Source: Terana coerulea (taxonomy: Eukaryota > Basidiomycota > Agaricomycetes > Polyporales > Phanerochaetaceae). Taken from it: DNA of 15,838 nucleotides. Positions 8,925 through 15,838 of this stretch are shown here, one piece after another. Within the stretch, counting starts at the first letter, position 1. Each line of letters starts with the position of its first letter. The stretch lies in NCBI GenBank assembly GCA_024811115.1, contig JAKOGH010000167.1, positions 1 through 15,838 on the forward strand, written 5' to 3'. The notes under the pieces were generated by a model, which was given only the letters and a program-made list of their open reading frames with translations, was not told the DNA's origin and did not search any database. Both the position numbers and the translations under genes were made by a program.

Positions 8925-9433
8925 GAGGGAACAAGACAGATGTCGACTGGGTTAACTATATGTTCCCTCAGGCGCACGACCGTCGCGATTTCCGTCAGCC
9001 CGAGGACATGCTTCTTCCGCTCAAGGACTACGTAACAGAAGAAGAGTTCCGCAACCCGCAGGACTTCGACGTCCATAACGCGAGGGCGCTGCTCGCCGTC
9101 AAGAACGGTCGTTCGACCGGCACCACCTACGGACGCGTCAACAGCCTCGAGTCCGTCACGCGTCACTGCCCCGAGCACGGTATTGCCCAGCTTGCTCTCG
9201 AGTACATCGTCTGCGGCTACGACACGGCGACGGCTAAGAACGTCAAGTTCTCCGACGGCGGTGACTCGGGGTCGTTTGTGGCGGGTAGGGATGGGCGTGT
9301 CATTGCTCAGATTACGGGCGGTGGAGGTGCTGCCGACGGGACGGACACGACGTACACCACTCCCTTCTACGCGCTCCAGAAGGCCGTCAAGAAGAAGTAT
9401 CCGAACTGCTACCTCGTCCCCGCCGCTGCCTAA

Positions 9434-9539
9434 GTTACGGCCGGTAGCCTCCCCCAACGACACGTTTCTGTCCGACTATCTTTTCGCTCGACATGTCATT
9501 ACTTGCGTACTGCTGTCCCTGATACGAGGCCTACCGGGG
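9434..9539 (+). other. 3' flank of the peptidase gene
   Basis: A short stretch between the TAA and the second SINE-like copy. No polyadenylation signal of the AATAAA type was seen, which is common for fungal genes. Confidence 0.3.
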
Positions 9540-9723
9540 GCGCAGCGGAAGTGAGGAAGCCCTATACATAGGGTTGAATGACAGTATCGTGCAAGAGGTT
9601 GAGACGTACCAGGCCAGCTGCCCATCGCTCTCAATCCACTCTCGGAATTTCTCAATGTCTACGGGCCTTGTAGGACGTCGAAGCGATCGGGGCTGGTGTG
9701 TGGACCACGATTTCGACGTTGAG
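9540..9723 (+). repeat. Dispersed repeat copy 2, tRNA-like 5' end (SINE-like)
   Basis: This is the second copy of the repeat at 5628-5812, in the same orientation. It begins GCGCAGCGGAAGTG, contains GAGGTTGAGACGTACC (closest to a B box of the two copies), and ends at the TTTCGACGTTGAG phrase. It sits in the space between the convergent peptidase and NLR genes, so it may lie in or next to the 3' untranslated region of the peptidase gene. The two copies differ at roughly three bases in ten, which suggests old insertions. Confidence 0.55.
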
Positions 9724-10689
9724 TCCGCCACTTTTCGAGTCCGCCGTTCTTGTCGAGTAGCCGGATGTATCGCATCTGACAAGGGCAGCATCTCAGCAAA
9801 ATCATCTTCCCAAGGTCAACCCCACACGGCATCCCACCTTCCGATGCTATATTCACTCGCCATCATTGAAGCCTGGAGAAACTCGGCGTTGGACTGGCTC
9901 CTGGCCAGTAGTGATCACCATTTGGCGGCATTCGAGATGAATTCCGATGTCGTTGTTCGCGAGAGCCCTTTCATTGCGATTATTCTTCGAGTCTGCCTCC
10001 CTCGGAAGGACGGCATTACCAAGCTTCCTTGCGGATGCGGGGCGCTGCGCTAAATAGCGGTCAGCTCTGAGCAGCTCTTTATATGAATAACTGTCCAACT
10101 CACCTCGTATCCCATTTCCCTAATGCTTATCAGATGCACTGCCTGCTTACGCTTCTTCGATGAACGATGTTTGCTCGTGGACTAGAAGATCTGCTGAGAG
10201 GCTATAGCACAATAACACCAACTGTCAATTCAATACGAGAATGCACTGTCAAACTGCATAATGGAATGATCAGGGCAATGATACTGAGCCGTAACGAGCT
10301 TCAAAAGCGTCCGTATTGCTGAGATCGGACACCCCGACGCCAAAGGCTTTGTGGCGTCGGCGCTTCATGGAGTTCTGCAAGCGTCGGCATGTTTGGTGCG
10401 CAATACTTCATGCTCGCCCCATTTCTCAGCCTTTCATCTGCGCAGAACATTTCCATATACTCTACCCCAGTCGTACATCAATGTAATGCTACCCCATAAC
10501 AGCGGCATAAAGTGACAATTGCGAGTGTGAGCAATGTCCGACAAAAGTTGAAACGAAGCACGGGCAGAGTTTCTGAACAAGGCAGCTAGCACAACAAAGC
10601 ATACACTACCTGCTGAACACTGTCGCTCACCCCTCGTAATTCCACTCCTTTCCCCTCTCCCGCCGCTTCCTTCGCATTTTCCATCGCCG
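9724..10689. other. Intergenic stretch between convergent genes
   Basis: No gene is supported. The plus-strand frame 9574-10053 overlaps the repeat copy and shows no motif. A strong stem-loop lies at 10334-10360. The last ~100 bases are pyrimidine-rich on the plus strand, next to the NLR stop codon at 10690, and would be in the NLR 3' untranslated region. Confidence 0.4.
10334..10360. other. GC-rich 9-bp perfect stem-loop
   Basis: The arms CCGACGCCA (10334-10342) and TGGCGTCGG (10352-10360) are perfect complements around a 9-base loop. The loop can form a competing small hairpin, CAAAG/CTTTG. It lies about 330 bp past the NLR stop codon, so it could be in a long 3' untranslated region or be a mobile-element remnant. 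No T tract follows on either strand. Confidence 0.6.
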
Positions 10690-11018
10690 CTACTTCTCCA
10701 CCGGTTCTTCGGACCAACACTGCGCCCAGTTGTCCCCGTGCACGAAACGGCTAAGGTCTAGCTCGATAGGCCCTCCGCCACCGAGTACATGCTTTATGCC
10801 CGGTCGGATCAGGCGGGCACGGTGCTTCTGTGGTACCCAAAACAGCCTTTCACCATTCGGACCGAGGATCCATCCATTCCATTCGCCACGGTCATCTTCA
10901 GCCAACATGAAATCCTTCGCATGCGGCGATGATGACGAGGTGGTATCCAAAGTCGATGGCAAAGCATGCTTCGCATTACGCGAAAACAGGTATGTACGAT
11001 CCGGTAAAGAGTTGCGGT
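10690..11018 (-). other. NLR C-terminal cap (last exon)
   Basis: About 109 residues after the propellers. The central part GWILGPNGERLFWVPQKHRA, then a glycine-rich turn and LSRFVHGDNWAQCW, matches the tail I know from Agaricomycete NACHT-WD40 proteins (a G-W-x-L-G-P-x-G-x-x-L-F-W-V-P core and a F-V-H-G-x-x-W-x-x-C end). It is preceded by a Ser-rich spacer. It reaches TAG at 10690-10692. Reaching this frame depends on the acceptor of the last intron. Confidence 0.7.
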
Positions 11019-14000
11019 CTTGTTGCGAAATCTGGTGAGGAACAGCTTACAAGCTGATAATAGTTACTCACCAGGCGATTGAAGTAGACGCATTGCATCC
11101 CACACCTGAACAGCGCCATCGCCTGGACACACTGCCAGATGCCTGCCGTCTGGTGATATGTCCACGGACTGCACCGGAACCCCTACTTGCAACCTCAGGC
11201 TGTCCTTCGCAAATTCGGCGCCCCAAACTCGAACGGTGTCGTCCACGGATCCCGAGATGACACACTTCATATCGGGTGAGAAGGCAGTTGTTCGTACCCA
11301 GTCATTGTGACCAATAAAAGGGCTCCCTACCGCTTCTCTTGTTGCAGTGTCCCAGACGCGCACAGTTTTGTCCTCGGAGCCAGAGCAAAGCAATCTTCCA
11401 TCTGGAGAGAGCGCCACTGAGAGCACAAAGCCCGTATGCGCCCTTATCTCCCAAAGAACCTCAGCATTTGTGCTGCAAACCGCGATCACTACACCTGCCG
11501 TCGTGCCCAGTACGGCAAGGGAGCAGTCTCGCGAGAAGGTGGCGCAGTGAGTAGTGCCTTTTTCATTATCCGGGATGGAACTGCTGGCGACTGCCCCAGT
11601 ATTTAGGGACCAAGTCTGGATGGAATGAGATGAGATTGACCAGATAGTCTGGGAGTCTAGCGAAAATGCCATGGCAAGCACAGCGGACGAATGTCTCATG
11701 GGGCCCAGAGAAGGTTCGGCGCGCTGTGTGGCGTCCCATAACGATACCGCGCCGTTTTTGGAGCCCGACGCCAGAGAGCCGCCGTCAAGCGTAAATGCGA
11801 GGGAAGAGATCGGAATGCCAGGATCCGTCATCGACTCCGAAACCAGTTGCCCTGTCGCGCTGTCCCAGATGTGAAGCCGTCCGTCTTCGGCGCCCGTTGC
11901 AAGTTGTAGACCGTCCGGTGCGAATTTGATGCAATTAAGCGACAGCTTGTCGTAGTTGGTAGCAAATGGTCCTTTCAACTCGCCGATAGCTTGACTGGCA
12001 TCCCATAGTCGGATGGTGGTATCGTAAGCGCTGGATACGACCTGGTCACCGCCAGCTGTAAATGCAACAAATCGGACCGAGTCTGTATGGCCAGAAAGAA
12101 CCTGGTATTGCCGAGTTGCCAAATTCCACAAGCGGATGGTATGATCATCTGATCCAGTCGCAAGTGTTTGGCCATCAGGCGCAAATGCGGCGCATCGGAT
12201 TTGGGATGTGCGGCCAACTAACAGACTCTGGTCAGCTTCGTAGGTATGAGCATTCCAGAATCGGATGACGCCATTGGTAAATCCAGCGGCAAGATGGCGA
12301 CCATTGGGGGAAATGGTGGCGCAGTGCGCACTGCCGTAGTTCTCCTCGGTCCAAAGAACATGAAGCGGAGCGCCAGTGATAAGGTCGTGGATTGTCATGC
12401 TATCGTCGGAACATGATATAAACCCTCGCCCTTGTCCTTGTCCATCTTCCAGAAATTTGACTGAGTATGTGAAGTTGTTGTCACCGGAGTTAAGACGCCA
12501 CATCTCTTGGCCTGTTGACACCATCCATAGTCGGACACTGCCATCGTCACCGCCGGAAACAAGGTATTTGCCGTTTGGGGAAAAGGAAACGCAGCGGGCA
12601 ATATTATGATGTCCAACAAAGAGTATACGCAAAACAAGAGAGTCAGACTGTATGTCCCAAATGCGAACGGTCCCGTCTGCAGAGGCAGATGCCAGAAGAG
12701 CGCCATCAGCGGAATATGCAATGTCCAGGATGTCGTCGAGCTTCTCCTTGGAGCGATGAATAACCCGACCACTTTGGATGTCTTGCACAGTGAGCCGGTG
12801 GTCATCGGTCACAAAGGCAACCTGGCCGCCGTGTGGAGCAAGTGCACCAGCTCCCATCCTGCTGGTTAGGCCTACGAGTCGGTACGGTGTGGAGGGCAAT
12901 TGCTCAGTGAGGCAATGTATGGCGTTGGGAAGGAAGTGATGGTAATGTGCGCAGAAGTGGTTGGACTGGGAGTGCATCGGAATGATGGACAGGTAAATGC
13001 CGCAAGTATGTTGCTCAATATGCCAGCAAATGTAAATGTCGTTAAGCAACACTGCTAGTTCAGTGGCTAGTTGCAGGGTATTCCGTTCAAGGATTTGCTG
13101 AACATTCAGGTTCTGTCATAACAGTCCAATGAATATTATTACGTGCATCCACAACTTTAATAACATACAGAGAGAACATACCAAAGCCACGCGGAACAGA
13201 ACTTCATATGTGTATTCGTAGACCCCTCCCAAAAGACTCAACACCTCTAGCCAGAACACAAGTTTCGCCTCTAGCAAGGATACCAACAACCCCAGAGAAT
13301 CTGCGCCTATGTCTATCTCAGCAGCAGCATCGAAATGGCGTGCCCAGAAGCGACATGAATACGCCAGCTGCGGGGAGATCTTAGCCTCGATGCGGTCCGC
13401 TAGGTCCGGTATATCTTCATTCTGTACGTGCGAGGACGCTATGCCGCATATGTTGAACATCAGTTCGTTGTCCATGATGCGAAGTGATTCTGTAGTAATC
13501 GAGGCGTGAAAGGGCGCGTCGTGACCGACGTGGAAGTCACCACCGCGCTCGTCGTCCATCAAGAAGTCGCGGAATGATGTGTGAAGAGGCGCCACCGGTG
13601 TGTTATCTGCACCTCCGCTGAGCAGCGCACCCATGTAGGGCAAGACAGTGTCCCAGGCCGGCAAACGATCCCTTTTATTCGGTATGCCACGCAGAAGGAT
13701 TTCGTGGGTTTGAATGGAGCACGGCTCAAAGACAGAGAGCACCGGGCGTAGAACAGAGCGGAATGACACCATCGCGTCTAGGTCGCTGACGTCGAACTGC
13801 TCCGACAGAATACTCCGGTAGAGTTCATCGAGAATGTTGCCACCTAGACGTGCGGATTCGATAAACCGTTTGAAGCGCTTGCGTGGCTCGAGCCCGGCCT
13901 TGCCGCCTCCAGTGATCGTCGTACATGCAACAACAGCCCATTGGAATACTCCTTGGGCCGCGCTTGCGAGCTCCTCGCAGTCGAGATCTTCGATTGTTGG

Positions 14001-15838
14001 GTCAAAGTGCTGCATTTCGCTTTTAACATGGGCCAGTATGTCAAGATTCGTGGAATTGGGGTCTATGTTCTGCATGCTCCTCGAGATAAGAAAGTTGCCG
14101 GCAACACGAGGGAGAATGTCATTTTCTGGGCGGGAAGTCAGGAAAATCCGGAGGTTCGGCGGCAAGTCTCGGAAGCGGGTAAAGATCAAATCAAGCAAGG
14201 CCCGACGGGTGGGTACATCCCGCTCTCGTCCAACCCGTCTATCACGATGACGATGGGTCCCGAGATCGTGAGGGCTCGAAAGGGTCGAGCGATGAAATGC
14301 TCGAATTGTAAGCTGAGATCGGTGGTGGTCCGTAGAGCGGTTCTGGCGATCTCGTTGCTCAGGGCTTGCTTCACGCCTTCGTCAAAATCTGCCATATCAC
14401 GAGCGAGGGTAGGAAAGAGGAGGTGGATTGGACGATCCTTGACGTTGCGATGAAAGGCAAACGACGCCGCGAGTCTTCCGATACCCTCAAGGCGCTGAGC
14501 GACAAAGTGCGCGATTGTGGTCTTCCCTGTCCCGGCAAATCCGTGCAGGAAGAAGCCCTGCCGAGCAGAGTCGCTGGTATCCGTCGCCCACTCGAGGATT
14601 TCGTCGAGGATGGCAACGCGCGTGCCCTCCTTGCATGATTTGCTGGGTCCGAGCGACGCGCCGGCCGCGTACGGAAGGCTTGCGAGGTCGATGCTTGATC
14701 CTATTGCGTCAAGGGCAGGAATATGTCGATTGTGATGTAGCAGAAGTAAAGGATGGTCAGAGAAGTACTTCTGTGAATGGATTACGCACCGATGTCTTCC
14801 AATCGGTTAAGAACCCGCGTGACTACAATGTCCTTGAGCTCGACTACATTTTTGGATCATTCCGCTCAGGACTTGTTCCTCGAACTCCCGCCGTAAATCG
14901 CCAAATTCGTCGTTGTACTTCTCAATCCGTGAGGTCATAACCGTGTTAGCCTTGATGTATGTACGGACTGCATATGATTAGACACGCGCAGTAGGTCCAC
15001 TGAAAAGTAGTAATACTTACTGCGACCTGATTCGGCATACTCCCGAATGAAGATGCAGCATTCGACAGTTTGACGAGAAATTCGGGAGAGCAGACCGCGG
15101 GCCGAGACAATTCTCGGATCGTGCTCTTTCATCTCGCGTGCAAGTTCGTAGAGGGCGTTCATACGGTTGAAGATTGTGAGAATCTTGTTATCCACCTCGA
15201 TCTTGTTTTTGTATCCCTAAGAGATGCACGGTTAGAGCGCACCTGGGCTCACATATTGTTAAACATCTTGCCTTATAAATCGCAGACGCAATGGTCCAAG
15301 CAAGCTTGGCATATGGGTGCACCTGATGTGTTGCTGTTATCAGTAAGTGCCTCTAAATGCTAACAGCACACACTCACCTCGGATAGCTCTGCCATCAGGT
15401 TTGCAAACACGTCCAAATTCTCCAGGAGAGTTGATGACGCCGTGACCATTGGCTCGATGCCTTCAACAGCTGGCTCAATCGTATCAACAGCATGCCCAAC
15501 GGCGCTGCTTTCTGCTCCAGCTCCACTTTGGGAGAGGGCGTCCCCAGCTAGCACAAGCTCTTCCTCGGCAGCAGTAGAAGAGAGCGGGTCCTGTCCGTCG
15601 ATGGTGATGCGGAACGAGATCCGATTCCTTGAGTTCATTGCAACGTTGTCGTGATCTGTTGGTGGCGAAACCGTCTATCAGCAACCTGGCACGCTTGCAC
15701 ATATTCAGCCTACGTACCTCCAGTACCGGTTCGTACGTCGTCGGTCCCCCAATCGTTACGTTTATCGAATCTTTTGGCTTGTTCTGACGCAAACGATGGT
15801 GACTGACAAGTGAGAGCTTGAGCTCACATGGCAACGGG
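10690..15838 (-). CDS. NACHT-WD40 STAND protein (fungal NLR), 5' end beyond the window
   Basis: A signal-transducing NTPase of the fungal NLR type. NACHT binds nucleotide and oligomerises, and the WD40 propellers sense a ligand. The exons on the minus strand are 15838-15718, 15674-15378, 15322-15272, 15216-15021, 14967-14790, 14700-13182, 13112-11072 and 11018-10690, for about 1,575 residues. Phases agree at every junction except for one extra base in exon 5 (A run, 14849-14853) and one missing base in exon 6 (G run, 14219-14221). Both lie inside otherwise clear coding sequence, so the gene is either a recent pseudogene or damaged by homopolymer errors. No ATG opens the first exon before the window edge. 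It is convergent with the peptidase gene. The native function is probably non-self recognition or regulated cell death (family knowledge); the ligand is unknown. Confidence 0.85.
11019..11071 (-). other. Last intron of the NLR, acceptor uncertain
   Basis: The donor CCTG|GTGAGT is good. Joining the conserved last exon in frame requires the acceptor CAACAAG (exon starts at 11018), giving a 53-nt intron. The stronger-looking acceptor CACCAG 13 bases earlier (exon start 11031) puts the last exon out of frame, with a stop after about 20 codons. The two acceptors are close enough for alternative splicing. Confidence 0.55.
11072..13112 (-). other. WD40 region, about 14 repeats
   Basis: An uninterrupted exon. 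After a linker (ending near PNAIHCLTEQLPS), units of ~40 residues end in W-D-type dipeptides: VRIWDIQSD, VRLWMVSTG, IRFWNAHTY, IRLWNLATR, IRLWDASQA, LHIWDSATG, VSLWDATQR, IQTWSLNTG, VRVWDTATR, VRVWGAEFA and VQVWDAMR, plus two or three weaker units (LTVQDIQSG, MTIHDLITG, VVIAVCSTN). Fourteen units fit two seven-bladed propellers. The repeats are diverged from each other, unlike the near-identical recombining repeats of HET-E-type alleles. Confidence 0.85.
13113..13181 (-). other. NLR intron between NACHT and WD40 exons
   Basis: The donor GCTTTG|GTATGT and the acceptor TATGACAG give a 69-nt, AT-rich intron with phase 0 on both sides. The junction joins RVAL to NLNVQQILE. Confidence 0.8.
13182..14790 (-). 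other. NACHT NTPase module
   Basis: The Walker A motif GFAGTGKTTI is encoded at about 14513-14542 and the Walker B motif IVIVIDGLDESG at about 14222-14257. LTSRPEND, the sensor-like arginine motif of NACHT domains, lies further on (near 14110-14140). PLHTSFRDFL, near 13560-13590, is the winged-helix landmark seen in fungal NACHT-WD40 proteins. The order and spacing are normal for the family. The frame changes right after Walker B: the upstream frame ends in a stop near 14186, while the correct continuation (DVPTRRALLDLIF) is one base away. Confidence 0.85.
14701..14789 (-). other. NLR intron before the P-loop exon
   Basis: The donor ATCG|GTGCGT and the acceptor CAATAG, preceded by a CTTGACG branch-like site, give 89 nt. 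Phase 1 on both sides joins LNRLEDIG to SSIDLASLPY. A closer AG (TTCACAG) would leave only 19 nt and is not credible. Read-through into the intron meets a stop at once, so splicing is needed. Confidence 0.65.
14968..15020 (-). other. NLR intron between exons 4 and 5
   Basis: The donor CGCA|GTAAGT and the acceptor ATGCAG give a 53-nt intron with phase 1 on both sides. It joins YAESGR to RTYIKAN. Confidence 0.8.
15217..15271 (-). other. NLR intron with a GC donor
   Basis: The best fit is TATAAG|GCAAGA ... CTCTTAG, 55 nt with phase 0 on both sides and a TCTAAC branch-like site. The donor is GC instead of GT. The adjacent exon is only 51 nt (17 codons, VHPYAKLAWTIASAIYK). Confidence 0.7.
15323..15377 (-). 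other. NLR intron between exons 2 and 3
   Basis: The donor TCCGAG|GTGAGT and the acceptor CACATCAG give 55 nt with phase 0 on both sides; TACTGATAA is a near-ideal branch site. Confidence 0.85.
15675..15717 (-). other. First visible NLR intron
   Basis: The donor CTGGAG|GTACGT and the acceptor GCTGATAG give 43 nt with phase 0 on both sides. It joins YEPVLE to TVSPPTDHDN. The later acceptor CCAACAG would change the frame and is not used in this model. Confidence 0.65.

Larger units (their letters stand above)
7583..9433 (+). pseudogene. Chymotrypsin-fold (PA clan) serine peptidase-like gene, interrupted
   Basis: The proposed exons are 7583-8011, 8128-8846 and 8925-9433, giving about 550 residues. 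The N-terminal ~140 residues (for example DYPYAFTDFFGSRTPCVF) form a domain I cannot name. A PA-clan peptidase domain follows. Its motifs are TCAHVA with the nucleophile-activating His codon at 8382-8384, HDWSFIQID with the Asp codon at 8775-8777, and SDGGDSGSF with the Ser codon at 9266-9268. The His-Asp spacing (131 codons) is unusually long and includes a helical, coiled-coil-like segment (about 8610-8690). There is no signal peptide at the chosen ATG, so a cytosolic location is inferred. The start was chosen as the ATG just ahead of the conserved-looking sequence. Lesions are an in-frame TAG at 8481-8483 and probable one-base losses near 8139-8141 and 8827-8830. An assembly error is an alternative to true decay. 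Confidence 0.7.
15021..15838 (-). other. NLR N-terminal region (exons 1-4)
   Basis: Exon 1 and the start of exon 2 give a short beta-rich segment (CELKLSLVSHHRL, then SINVTIGG, then RISFRITIDGQD) that recalls a C2-like fold; this is inference from pattern. A low-complexity linker rich in Ser, Ala and Glu follows, then the helix AELSEVHPYAKLAWTIASAI across the exon 2/3 junction. Exon 4 is helical (DNKILTIFNRMNALYELARE). HPYAKLAW followed by helices resembles the N-terminal helical regions of many Agaricomycete STAND proteins. I see no HET, HeLo, patatin, PNP_UDP or peptidase effector domain in it. Confidence 0.55.

Noticed and set aside
8789..9463. 224-codon minus-strand frame
   Set aside because: It is antisense to the peptidase exon that carries GDSGS. 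It also runs across intron 2, and its composition is typical of a shadow frame.
9574..10053. 159-codon plus-strand frame between the two genes
   Set aside because: It starts inside the SINE-like repeat copy, has no recognisable motif, and has competing antisense frames.
14186..14257. Programmed ribosomal frameshift in the NLR
   Set aside because: No slippery heptamer with a downstream structure is evident. A missing base in a G run explains it more simply.
14771..14789. 19-nt NLR intron ending at TTCACAG
   Set aside because: It is far below any workable spliceosomal intron size. The 89-nt alternative fits phase and peptide.

Overview
This window looks like nuclear DNA of a filamentous basidiomycete, most likely an Agaricomycete. 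The support is: short spliceosomal introns (43-89 nt) with GTNNGT-type donors; a large NACHT-WD40 STAND/NLR gene with the C-terminal tail typical of mushroom-forming fungi; GC-rich third codon positions; and a gene-poor half made of degenerate transposable-element-like sequence. I cannot name the species.

Layout. Positions 1 to about 7,400 hold no gene I can defend. This half contains two clusters of GTGGA/TCCAC palindromes about 1.6 kb apart, which could be the ends of a DNA transposon. It also holds a minus-strand tRNA-like head (A box and B box near 3611-3673) with a 22-base poly(A) (T on the plus strand at 2897-2918) about 700 bp downstream on that strand. A block with non-telomeric TAAGGG/CCCTTA repeats lies at 5976-6291. 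A dispersed repeat of about 185 bp with a tRNA-like 5' end occurs at 5628-5812 and again at 9540-9723.

Positions 7,583 to 9,433 (plus strand) carry a three-exon gene for a chymotrypsin-fold (PA clan) peptidase with all three triad motifs. It is interrupted by an in-frame TAG and probably by two one-base losses, so I call it a pseudogene or an error-damaged gene.

Positions 10,690 to the right edge (minus strand) carry an eight-exon NLR. In order it has a short beta-rich N-terminal segment, a helical STAND-type N-terminal region, a NACHT NTPase with Walker A, Walker B and a sensor-like TSRPE motif, about 14 WD40 repeats (two seven-bladed propellers) and a conserved C-terminal cap. Its first codons lie beyond the window. 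Its reading frame is broken twice by single-base length changes in homopolymers.

How they fit. The peptidase and the NLR are convergent neighbours, 1.26 kb apart. Fungal NLRs are immune or allorecognition receptors, and serine peptidases are known partners or effectors in such systems, so a functional link is a reasonable hypothesis; proximity is the only evidence here. Four inferred one-base length errors in short homopolymers across two genes suggest either an unpolished long-read assembly or a decaying accessory region. This question should be settled first.
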